From positions 4,030,001-4,094,000 of the forward strand of contig NC_089436.1 in assembly GCF_026210795.1 (NCBI RefSeq): 64,000 nucleotides of DNA, in the 5' to 3' direction. This DNA comes from Rhizophagus irregularis. Its lineage: Eukaryota > Glomeromycota > Glomeromycetes > Glomerales > Glomeraceae. This document shows positions 35,060 to 46,700 of this stretch, piece by piece. The notes under the pieces were generated by a model that searched no databases, was not told where the DNA came from, and saw only the letters and a program-made list of their open reading frames with translations. Positions within the stretch are counted from its first letter, which is position 1. Every line of letters starts with the position of its first letter. The position numbers and the translations under genes were made by a program.

Positions 35060-35368
35060 AATTTTATACATTGTTTACATTGTATTGAAATAATAATATG
35101 TGTGACGATCGGCATTTATGTTTTAGGAAAGGTTTTTACTAGAAAAAAAAATAAAAAAAAGGAAAAAAACAATAAAATAGACAAATCAAACGTTATATAC
35201 ATAATTATACATAAACGTTGTATACATAATTACACATGAAAATTTAATATTTAACGAACTCATTGGAAAGGTTTTTATTACCGTAAGAGGTTAAGTTTTT
35301 ATTTTGTTCTTTCCCTCTTTCGTAACTTTAAGTTGCAAATTCATTAGATAAAAAAGCAAATAATCAAT
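35060..35368. other. Upstream region of the 35-kb gene
   Basis: AT-rich. The part near 35247-35290 (ttattaccg motif) resembles DNA upstream of the decayed paralogue at 5 kb and probably contains the promoter. No clear TATA box is identified. Confidence 0.4.
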
Positions 35369-36307
35369 ATGGTTAACATGCAAAATGAAGACAGAGAATT
35401 AATTAGTTATGGCAGAAGACTAAAGAAGATTCAAAATAAAATTGAACAATTAAATGAAAATTTAGGCAATTTGTCTGGACAGCAAGCTGATGTCAAAGCC
35501 CAAATTTTTAATAAAGAGGAAGAAATAAAGAACTTCAATCGCATTAAGCAAATGAGTAAGAATATTACAATTATAAGTAGTATATTGTCGCTTACAAGTT
35601 CTGCCATCAGTGGCGGTTTATCACTAGCTGATTATTCTCAAGAAGGAGGGTTTTTGTCATTAGCTGGGTCAGCTACAAGCGGCTTGTTCGCATTAGTTGG
35701 TTCAATTGTGGACAATTACTTTTCTAATAAAGAAATGGATGCACAAAAATCTAAAGTAGAATTAGAGAAGAAATTGGAGACGAGGTTAGAGGAAAAGTTT
35801 TATAGAGACCGGAGAAGTTTGAGAGAAAGTTGGATAGAATTAGTTGATATTTATGAAGATTTGTATTTACTTAGGCATATTTCCATGAATTTTCCTGTAG
35901 AGGTGGATGAGGCTCTTTCGAATTTTGTGGAAGCATTATCTGAAGTATCTAAAGTAAAAAAAAATGAAAAAACAAGTAATATATGTATAAATATAGCACC
36001 AGTTTCAATGACTAATGATCCAGCACCTAATACTAACGTTAAAGATAACACTGATAACATCATAAAAGATGAGGAATTGCTAGAAAAATGGAAAAAAAAT
36101 GGTAATAACATTGCTGAAAAAATAAAGGAATTAGTAGAAAAAATAGGTGATTATCGTCAAAAGCTGATAAATCGGTTAAAGCCACAGCGTCAAAATCCTC
36201 CTTTGCCTTATCAATATATTCCTTTACAAACACAGCCTAATCAACATCCTTCTTTTCCTTTACCACAACCTTATCAATACTCTCCCTATTCTCCCTATGG
36301 AAAATAA
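35369..36307 (+). CDS. Coiled-coil protein with hydrophobic hairpin and Pro/Tyr-rich tail
   Basis: A single-exon protein of 312 residues. Residues 5-62 form a charged heptad-like helix. Residues 66-87 and 94-114 are two uncharged Gly/Ser/Leu-rich segments separated by a short polar turn (DYSQEG), a helical-hairpin pattern. Residues 118-200 are again charged and helical (ESWIELVDIYEDLYLL), then a linker, another helix (WKKNGNNIAEKIKELVEKI, about 240-262) and a Pro/Gln/Tyr tail (PYQYSPYSPYG). There is no signal peptide. I do not recognise a named family. Long amphipathic helices around a hydrophobic hairpin occur in membrane-inserting proteins such as alpha-helical pore-formers and apolipoprotein-L-like proteins; a membrane role is inference only. 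The start is supported by MQNEDRELISY, shared with the decayed paralogue at 5145. The neighbours are mobile elements, consistent with an accessory gene. Confidence 0.8.
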   Translation: MVNMQNEDRELISYGRRLKKIQNKIEQLNENLGNLSGQQADVKAQIFNKEEEIKNFNRIKQMSKNITIISSILSLTSSAISGGLSLADYSQEGGFLSLAGSATSGLFALVGSIVDNYFSNKEMDAQKSKVELEKKLETRLEEKFYRDRRSLRESWIELVDIYEDLYLLRHISMNFPVEVDEALSNFVEALSEVSKVKKNEKTSNICINIAPVSMTNDPAPNTNVKDNTDNIIKDEELLEKWKKNGNNIAEKIKELVEKIGDYRQKLINRLKPQRQNPPLPYQYIPLQTQPNQHPSFPLPQPYQYSPYSPYGK

Positions 36308-37930
36308 TTGTACAATTATACAAGTTTGTATGGAAACCATACAATTATTGCAAAATAGCCATAAGATTTTGATAGCATACGCGGTTAGAATTATTTGATT
36401 GGCTGTTGGGGTCATGTGTACATTCTGATGGCTCATCTGATCGGCCACTTAGATCAAATCATACTATAAATAATGATATTTTTTCGATATTTGTGTTTTT
36501 AAATATACCTTTTTCGGTCTTTTTAGATTAATTATATTTTTTTTCGGTCAAATTATTATTTTTTTTTAAAATAACAACTTTCACCAAATTATTGAAATAA
36601 TAATAATATTCTTTTTTTTTAAGGCCAATTTTTTTTTAAAATACCTTTTTTTATCGGTTCTTATTGGCTGAAATTTTGATATTTTTTTCTTTTATTTTTT
36701 TTCAATTTTTTTTTCAAACTGAAAATTTTTATTTGTTTCAGTTTTTTAGTTAAAATAATTTTTTTTAATCCTTTTTTTTAATTTTTTCCGGTTCAAACCA
36801 AAAAAAAAATTTTTTTAATTAGTTTTTTTTTATTTTTAGGGTTTTTTTTATTATCATTTGTTTTGATTTTGTAATTTTTATTTATTTATTTATTTATTTA
36901 CTTTATGTAAAAGCGGGAGAGCAAACAATATTAACAGTTTTTGTAGTTTTTTTTTTCTTATTTATTATTGAATTTGCACTGTTTATACACGTATTAAAAA
37001 ATTGAAAAAAAAATTTTTTAATAAATAGGCATAAAAAAATTTCTGAGATTTTTTTAATAACTAGAATATGCAAGACTTCTTTCCAAACATAACATCTATA
37101 AATTCATGTCCCCTCCGTTTAGATTACCATCTGTATAAATAATTTGAATTGTGTAACGTGAAAATTCATGATGTGACTGATATACAATTTTTTTTTTGCA
37201 AAAAAAGTCTATTTTTTCACTAATCATCTCGGTTTAAAATTTTTTTGGTTTTTTCTTTAACGGTTAAACCGAGATTTTAAATTCTTTCAGTCTTTTGCTT
37301 ATTCTTGAAAATCAGATTTTTTATTAAATTTAATTTTCCAGTTTTATAAAATCAGATTTTTTTAATTGATCTTTTTTTTGATTTTTTTTTGTTCTCTGGT
37401 TTTTCAATATCTGAATTTTGATTTTTAGTATTTTCTTTCTTTCTTTCTAAACTGGAATTTTATTTTTTTTTTGTTCACTTCAGTTTTGTTAAACCCGTGG
37501 TTTTTTTTATTCTTTCACCTTTTAGGTTTGGATTTCTGTGGTGCTACGGTAAGTACCTTTTTTCCAATTTTTTATTATTTTTTTTTTTATTGTCATTTTT
37601 TTCCCTAATGGGTTTTTTTGTTCTATTGCCTCTTAAGTTTGAATCATTCAAGTGTTGTGATGTAATCGAAATAAATTATATTTTATGATTTTTTAGATAG
37701 AATAAATATGATTTTTAAAAAAGTAAAATATGAACACTATACCAAGAGATACCAGTATTTCATGTAAAACTATTATAAACTCAGTTGTCTATAAACATTT
37801 TTTTCATTTTTTTCATTTTTTTTCATATCTCTTTTCATTATTTACAAATTTCACAAACTCTTCTCTTTAGTTGTTGACGTCACTAATGTAAAACATGTAC
37901 AATTGTTACATGCATGTGGGCGTATCGCAC
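36308..37930. other. T-rich non-coding stretch
   Basis: Long poly(T) and pyrimidine tracts dominate 36480-37680, with repeated ttttcggtc-type phrases. Small open frames here consist mostly of Phe and Leu and are not credible genes. Confidence 0.5.
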
Positions 37931-37940
37931 TATATAAATT
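37931..37940 (+). promoter_or_regulatory. TATA box candidate for the BTB-TLDc gene at 38012
   Basis: TATATAAATT lies 81 bases before the ATG, at a plausible core-promoter distance, in a short GC-richer context (gtgggcgtatcgcac). Confidence 0.5.
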
Positions 37941-38011
37941 TGGAACAATAATACATGTATAAAGTATTTTGTCCTTAAACTTTATTTTTATTTTTTTCAT
38001 TTTTTTAAAAA

Positions 38012-39496
38012 ATGTCTACCCAATTTTTTTCAAAATTAAGTCAAAATTATATTGAATTATTAAAAGATAATGAATATTATGATGTTACAATTGAAGTCGG
38101 TGAAGATCCTAACGTAAAAATATTTCGTGCTCACATGAACATTTTGTGTTATCGTTCTCCATACTTACGACGAAATTTGGCTTCCAATAAAAAGAATAAC
38201 GACAACTTTTTAGTTCATATTAAATTACCAAATATATCACCAGAAATATTTCAATGTATTTTAGAGTAAGTTATAAGTTTAATATATTTTAATAAGGAAT
38301 TTCCAATATATATTAAATATTTGTTTTATTATAGATATATTTATGGTGGTATTCTTTCGTTGAACGATCAAGACACTTTAGACTTTCTTAAAATTTTGGC
38401 AGCCGCTGATGAACTTTGTCTTTAAGAACTAGTTAATTATTTACAAAAATATTTAATCGAAAATAAGTCTGAGTGGATGAAACAACATTTTGGATTCATT
38501 CAACAAATAAGTTCACAATCTAATAATTTATTAGAACTTCGAGAATTTTGTACAAATTTAATGATTCAATCTCCTGAAAAAATATTTAAATCATTTGATT
38601 TTACTTCACTTTCTGAACAATCATTAATTTCACTTATTAAAAGGGATGATTTACAAATGAAGGAGGTTGAAGTATGGGAAAATGTTTTAAAATGGGGTCT
38701 TGCACAAAATCCAACTCTAATCCCAGATCCTAGTACTTGGACGGATGATGATTTCAAGAAAATGAAAATTACTTTACAAAATTGTATACCTTTAATCAGA
38801 TTTTTTTGTTTATCAGCTAAAGAATTTTCATATAAAGTTCGACCATATCAAAAACTCTTAAATAATCATCTCTATGAAGATTTATTAAATTTTTATTTAG
38901 ATCCTGATAGTATATCAACTTATAACATTTTCCTTCCAAGAAAAATAATCTCGACTGAAAATATCGCTCAAATTATTGATTCACAGATAGTTGATTCTAG
39001 TATTGTTTCAACTATTACAAGTCGAATTGATAAAACAGCTAAAAGCAAATTTGAATATAAATTTGAATTATTATTAAGAGGAAGCCGGGATGGTTTTACA
39101 CCTAAAAAATTTCATGAGTTATGTGATGGAAAACATAATACTGTTACTTTTATTAAAATAAAAGGAACAGAAGAAATTATTGGTGGCTATAATCCCCTAA
39201 AATGGGAATCTTATGGCAAATGGATTGAAACTAAAGCAACTTTTATTTTTTCTTTTAAAAATAAGAATACTGAAGATACAATTATTAGTAATGTAGAAAA
39301 TGCGAAATATGCATTATTTTATGACAATGAACATGGTCCATGTTTTGGTAGTGGCATCGCTATATGTGCTTCTAGTGAATATGTGGATTACGATAACATT
39401 TCGTGTGGAGATTTTTATTATGAAAAAAGTATAAGAGAAACCGCGAATCAATTTTATATAGAAGATTATGAAGTATTCCAAATCAAAAGGAGATAA
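38012..39496 (+). pseudogene. BTB-TLDc protein with a single nonsense codon
   Basis: Two exons (38012-38265 and 38335-39496) join through a 69-nt GTAAGT-AG intron in the BTB domain. The protein order is BTB (YYDVTIEVGEDPNVKIFRAH to NISPEIFQCILEYIYGG), a BACK-like helical region (MKEVEVWENVLKWGLAQNP), then TLDc (FELLLRGSRDGFTPKKFHE, IIGGYNPLKWES, YEVFQI). Codon 115 is TAA (38423-38425, context LCL-stop-ELVNYLQKYLIE). The intact paralogue at 54088 has Gln there, so a CAA to TAA change is likely. All else is open to the end (472 codons), so the loss is recent or the codon is read through or polymorphic. BTB domains usually recruit cullin-3 ligases; TLDc domains are linked to V-ATPase and oxidative stress responses in other eukaryotes. 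Function here is not shown. Confidence 0.87.
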
Positions 39497-40745
39497 TCTT
39501 TAAATTAGATGATATTATTTAGGTGAAATCTTATAATTTAACTTTTTTACTTTATATACTGTATATAATTTCACTAATCAAATACCATAGATAATAAGGA
39601 CATATTGGTGAGGAATTAAGAGCACGGGATATGGATTAAGGTGAGGATAAGATTAAGTTAGGGTATTTGATATGGATTAGGATGCGAGAGGGTTAGGTTG
39701 AGTTGTTAAATTGAAAAAAATTTGGTTTTTATTAGATAAACGATTTACACAGTACAAGGATGATTGATATGAATTTAAAGACACTTCTTCACCATCTTAA
39801 AACATGGTAAATCAAGTAATTAAGATAAAAAAACTTAAGAAGAATTAAAAAAGAGAATAAGTACAGATATGCTGTGTGTAAGTAAGTCTTTGATTCATGA
39901 AATCGCCCAAAAAAATCATTATTGATTTGACAAGGAAAACATTATTTTTTTTTTAATATAAATATTTGTTTTTACATAATTAAATTTTTAAAATTCTGAA
40001 AGAAATTCATGGAGGGTACTAATTTAAAAAATAATTTTTTAAATTTTAAATAATTAGACTATTTTAATATTGTTCTTTTATTAATTATTAATGATTCTTT
40101 TTTAAATATAATAAAATTTTAATCAATTTTTATTTTCACTCACATCACTCACATTATAACATTATGCAATAACTAATTTTCTTATATAACGCAATAAGTT
40201 ACAGCTAGTCTATATAAATAAAAAAAAATCTTTGGCGTTTTATAGATTACTCTCTAACTAATTTATAATTAGTATAGATCGAATAATTTAAGTTTCAGAT
40301 ATGAATGACCCAAACACAAGTTCTCTTTTACGGAAATATATCAAAAAACTGTTTGATTAATCTCCCAGAATTTATTGAAATTACGGTAATTTTCAGAATT
40401 CTTTTAATTGGATTTGTAAATAATTGGTTTAGTTGTATTTTATTTTATTCTTAAATGCAAATACGACTAATTTATTAAATAAAGAAAAGTGTAATAATTA
40501 AAAAAAATAATAAATTTAATATATCTTTATTAATTTTTACGGTTTGCAAATAAAATAAATAAACAAATCAAAAAAAAAATTTAGTAAATAAATAAATGTT
40601 CATACGCTTTGTTCAATTTATAAATATCTGGTATGAATATTAAAATTTAACTTTTCACCGATGCATAAGCTATTTAAATATTTAGTTATCTGATGATAAG
40701 AAATATAACATATGTGAAATTTTTGATGTTTCTTTTGCATCCACG
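39497..40745. other. Non-coding stretch between the BTB-TLDc and sacsin-BTB genes
   Basis: The two genes converge here. No gene or repeat is recognised; AT-rich with poly(A/T) runs. Confidence 0.5.
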
Positions 40746-43700
40746 TTAGATTCTAACGATAAGTTCTCTATTTGATTCAATATATTGTTCACAGAAATCT
40801 TTTAATCGTTTTGCATCAGAATCTTTTGCTCGGTTTAAAATGTCACACACATTAGTAACACCAATAAGGGAACTATTTATAATTATATCTTCTACTTCAT
40901 CCTTGAGTTCAACACCATAATAATCCGTTGCCTTTAACAAATCAACCAAAAATGTTAAGTAATAAGTTTCATAACTTTGTCCTGCTGGAATATTGTGTAA
41001 GACAGATTTTATTGCTTCTTCAAACGATTTTCCATATAACCATCGGAGCAATACCCGAAAAATTTCTGGGCGAGTATCTCTTATTATAATCTCAGATTTG
41101 TCCATTGTTGATTCACTTAAGCCGCTGTAAAACATTCTATCGAAATACGTTGAAGCAGCTATATAATAAAAGTAAATAGATTAAAAAATATTGATAATTA
41201 AATACTTTGAACAAAAGTAAAGGCATCATAAAATACCTGAAAGTACATATTTGTTAGCTCCGATTTTTTCTTTACCAATAATGAAAATAACATCATGATA
41301 TTTATTATTCTGTATTTCAAGTTTATTTTGCAAAGAAATGAACAATTTATCTTTTTGATCGAAAATTGGATTTGGTGATGGTGGTCTTGGTGGTGCTATT
41401 TCCGAAGCTCCAGCTAACATTAGTAATTCCTTATATTCTTTTAAGTTATCTTTGACTTTATACATTCCTTCTTTAAGATCTTCTTGTATACCAAATATAA
41501 GTTCCCTTCCTGCGACCCAATTTTGTTCATCAAATGGATCGTCTCCATTCAGAAATATTCTCTTTTCAGGTTGATCAATTTTACATCTAATTAACAACTC
41601 ATAGTCCTTATGTTCAGAAATTTTATTCATTACTTGGTAGATTTCGTTAATTACACCTTTAAGCTCTTTCTTACAATTTCTATTCCAAGATTTTCCTTTT
41701 GCCATTTTTTCAATAACAAACCAATGTTCAATAATATTGTCTGCGGATGGATAATCAATTCCTGGATAATGTTCATTGAACGATGAGGTTGGCTCAACAT
41801 TTTCATCGAATAAAGGACACTGAGTCCAACATATGTTCATATATTTGCGAGAACAAAGATTTTCAAAAGATTCAAATAATGAAACCTCCTTCAGTTTCTT
41901 GTAAAATTGGTTTCGAATATTCCTTTCTGTTGGAACAAATTTGATCCTCATAATTTTGTTCAATTGTTTATTATTAAATCTTAAAGCATTTATATTTTCG
42001 TATAAATATCGCACCAAGTTTTTTGCTCGTTCTTTAACTACACTTGGATTTATTCCTTGTTTAATCTGTAGTTCAATTTCTTTTGCACATTCAACAAATA
42101 TACTACAATTCACTTGGTGTTTAAGACCAATTCTTCTAAGAGAGTTTAAACATTGATTGTTGTTTTGTAATTCTGGCGGTAAAATATTGTCAGTGTCCGC
42201 AAAAATACTGCGGAACAATGTATTGTTCATGTCGTATAAAGCATCGGCACTTACAAATTCAGTAAGTGATTTGTTAGGTATCACTCCTCGATGTCTGAAA
42301 TATTCCTCAATTTCTTGATTGTTTAACAATAAAACGGCCTGCAAGAAAGGAATATATTCTCGGGGAGGAGTCTTAAATTTGGTAAAACTTGGTATTATAT
42401 GATCTTTAACGTAATCTAATTCACTTATAAAGGTAGCACCTAATTTAGTAAGTGTGGTGAAGTCAGATTTACTGTTGCACTTGTATATAGTAGTATTTTT
42501 ATGAAATGAGAAAAATGGAAGTTCGTATGGAAGAAGGATTCCAGATCTTGCATCAATGAGATTATCTTCGCAAGAATGTATTGGCCATATAGGTAAAGAA
42601 ACAAGAATATTCGCAAAATCTTCTTGATGTTGCACATGCTCTGTTAAAAATAAAAAAGGTTATAAAAATGCGGAATATTATCGTTTATATCTAAATAAAC
42701 AATATTCATTTAGTTTACCTATTAACGTATCAATTTCTTCATTAATAAATGTCCTGAGCTTTGCGTAGTCTGAAAGTGATAAATTACTATCCTCAAACAA
42801 TTGCTCCAAATCCTCCATATTTGTATATGATAAAGCCTTCTCCAAAGAATTAAGAATACTTATAGGCGTGCATTGCACAACACATCTTTTGAGATCTTCG
42901 TGAGCATTATCGGGAAATGACATGTCAGTAAAACGTATTTTTAATTTTACTAATATCGAAAATAATCTATGTTGTCCATTTTTAGGTGCGTATAAAAGTG
43001 GAGTTGTTATATCAGGTTTTATAAGCATGTTAGAAGGCTTATTCACCGGTAACAGTGGAAATTCTGAAAGTTTCGAATATTCTATATTTTCTTCAGATTT
43101 AAATATCATTGACCAAATTTTTTGAAGCCAATTATTATTTATACGTTTTCCATTTGGATCCCATGGAAGACTTATATCTACACTTGGTAATTCGCCTTTT
43201 AAAAGATCAAAAATTGCTGAAGCGTCAAATTTTTGTATATTTGTAACTTTGGAAAATTCATCACTGGAAAAGATTTCTAACAGATCTTTCGGTAAATTAA
43301 TGGAGATAAGTCTAGATCGACCATTCGGAAACAAATCCAAATGTTTTTGTTTACCGATATAGTAAACTTTTTGACCACCAAATTTTCCAACAGAACCATC
43401 GCTCAATGGAACCAATGGCAATCTAGTTAGATGCTTAAAAGAATCCTTGTCTTGAAATATAAAGGTAAGCAATTGGAATAATGAATCCTGTGTGTCATCG
43501 TTACGGATAATATTATTATTCTTAAATGGTCTCATTAGTTGTAATTCTTTGCATACTAATTTTCCGCTGATAGGTGTATATGGAAAATTTATAGGTTTTT
43601 TAGATTTAACAATCTCATCTAATTGTCCCATTTTGTCTTTATCAAGTTTTACAACTTGAATTGGACCTTCCAAGTTAATCAATATATTTGCAATGTTTGT

Positions 43701-46700
43701 TTTCTCTTCCTCGAGAATTTTAGCCTCTTTCAATGAAATAAAGCGTCCACCTTTAGCTTCAGTCCAAAAAACTTTTTGTTCATTGACGCCTAACTTCCTA
43801 ATAACATTTAAAGCGTAAATTTTATACATATCCATAATTAAATATTTATCGATGGGCCAAAAATTTTTTGTGGTATGAGGAATGAAATTAGTGCTTTCTT
43901 TTAAGTGCCTAGCTTCCTCAAGCTCTACGATATATTCAAATAGTTTAATGTGCAAGTCAGGTAAAACCTCAAGCAGAATATATCTATTCCATTTTGCATC
44001 ATCACAATCGGATTTCAAAAAATCATTTTCAGACTGTAATCTTGAACTAGATAAAGAAAAGTTTCCGTTCAAATGAACTCCCAAATTGCTAATCATTGAT
44101 AGAGATAAATAAGAAAATATTTCACCCCTGAGTAATGGAGGATTCGGAAACTGTAATATACAATAAATTAATTAATGATTTAATTAATACTAGATAGTGA
44201 TTTCAATAGAAATAATTAACTACCGATTCAGCTTTTAATTCATCCAATGATTTTTCATCTGATCGTGCAAGCAAAGAAGCAACTCCTCCTCTTGGCTTTG
44301 TTTTAACAAATGATTATTAGTTATTAAATTAAATACTATTAAATTATGAGAAAATTAAATCAACTAATTTACCTTGATTCGTTCTTTTTGCGAAAATTCC
44401 TTTAGTTCTTTAAATTCTGATTTGATTTTATTATGTCCTCCTGTGCATATAGCCCATATCTCTGAAACTTTTTGTGGGCACTGGATTATTTCAATATCTA
44501 ATTGATAAATTTGAGCATCATCAACATTATCAATAACTTTCTGACGTGAATTACGACAACTGTCGATATTATTAATTTTTGCTTGCCATATTAGATTAGG
44601 ACCTTGTTCCTTCATGTCGTACAAACTACATGATTCAATATTTCTTAAAAAGAGCATTTCTTTATTACTCTCTACATTATAAAACAGTCTAAGGATTTCA
44701 TTAATTTCAAGTACTTGACTAGAAATTTTACTTCTTTTAGTCCTAAGTGGAAGCCTAAATAAAGTTCCCTTGAATTTTTTTGTAAAATCACAGCCTTCTA
44801 TAGCCTCATAAGGGTAACACTGATCCGGAAAACGTTTTTTAAATTCTTTTTCAATAAAATTCATTCGAATGCCTTTTAATTTTTTAGGGGGATATCCTGT
44901 CGCCGGAAGAAATTTTGCGTGTGGGTCTATAAATGCGATAGTTTCTCCGCTCACAAAGCTTGGTAAATCTGTAATATGAAAAGCACAATTGAATCCTAAT
45001 CCAAATTTTCCAATTCTAGTATCATTCTCATTTTCATCACGAGATTTTCCTCCAATTCCGAGATTGATCAATGCTTGAAAGTCTTTCTCTGAAAACTCTG
45101 CATCATTGTATATCCATATTGCAGGACCTTGTAATTCTTTCATTTCTTCTGTTAATAAAGATTCTTTGCGATTAGTATATTTTCTTCGATCTACTATTAC
45201 TGAAAATCGCGTGGCTTTTGCATCATCTGCATTCTATATTTGAAGAAAACATAAATATATTTGTTATTCAGCATTATTTTTTGGAATGCTTGCAGTATAA
45301 CATTATTATTACTTACTTGCAGAAACTCTCTAATTATTTGATTTGGTAAATATTCCTAATTTTGTAGAATGTTTCAAAATTTTAATGCATGTTACAATAA
45401 AATAGCTAATGATAAAATTATGAAAAATTACTTTGATAATATTTTTAATTCTTGTCGTTAGTGATTCGTTCTGTTCATATCGATATGGTTCCCAGGAACT
45501 ATCTCCAGTATCTAAATGTGGATTTAGATTTCTGATGTTAATATTTTATGATGAATAATTGAATAATAAATATAATAAATAAGACATCATTAATTTATCA
45601 TAATTACCACATATTTTTCCTGTTAAAGTCTGCATATTCAATTTTTTGGCAATATACTGTGATACAAGGGGATGAGCAATCATATACTTGCTTTTCTCTT
45701 CGTTATCAAGTCTGTTACCCATGTCATCATAATGAATGTTTCGTAGATCCACAAGTATATTTTCAGTACTTGGAATTAATAACTCATTAAACCTTTCCGG
45801 ATCGTTTTCTTCCGCCGTGATTCTCATTTGTAATGTTACAATATGATCAAGAACCTGTACGATATTATTTATTTCTTCTATTGATAAATTTTTATTTTCA
45901 TTCCGTTCAGCCGTATTTCTAATAGCTAAAATTAAATCTTTAATCCCAATCTCATCTCGAATTCCCATAGATTTAAATAAATTTATAAATTCATTATATT
46001 CTTTAGGAAGTTTAGTAACTAAGGAGTAGCTCCCCGTAAGTTTATCAGGAAGATCAATAACGACTTCATCAGTTGAACGAAATGTATCTCCACACAAAAT
46101 CCACGATTTATTTTTCAAATGATTTTTCATATAATTGAATATGGACATGTTATGTTGAAGCGCTAAATTCATATAATTATAAATTGAATTACAGATTAAT
46201 TCCAATTCCTTTGGTGATTGCCCTCTAGTTACACTTTCACAACAAAATGTTAATTGTTTTAGAACCATATCAACATTAGGATAAATATTCCAATTTAAAA
46301 GTTTCAAAAAGTTTACATTCTTAATATTATATTCCAGAATTGGTGCTACAAAACAAACTAGATATTTGTATTTTTGATAATAACAATCCTGAGGTTTCGA
46401 AAAGGATTTCTTTCCAGATTCATTCGTGGTCGGGATCCACTCATTTCCTAAAATAGCATTCGAGAATATGGTGCTATCAGTATTTGTTAACTGATCCCAA
46501 TTTTCATCAATATATTTGAAAAGTTTTTTTGCATTGATATGAATGAAATCTTGAATGTTAGAAGATTGTTTTCTCTTCATAATAGTATTTATTCGAAAAA
46601 TAATATCATCTGTAGTAAGAGATGTTTTAATTCCTAATTTTTTCAAATTCTCAAGGAACTTATTATCAAAAAATGATCGTGATATTCCATATTTGCCAGC

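Noticed and set aside
36480-37690. Possible genes in the T-rich region (for example 37497-37688)
   Set aside because: Phe/Leu-rich frames follow from poly(T) tracts; nothing protein-like is conserved.
41941-44076. Plus-strand frames opposite the sacsin-BTB gene (also 46555-46794, 47260-47517, 49367-49663)
   Set aside because: They are shadows of spliced sacsin exons and carry no domains.
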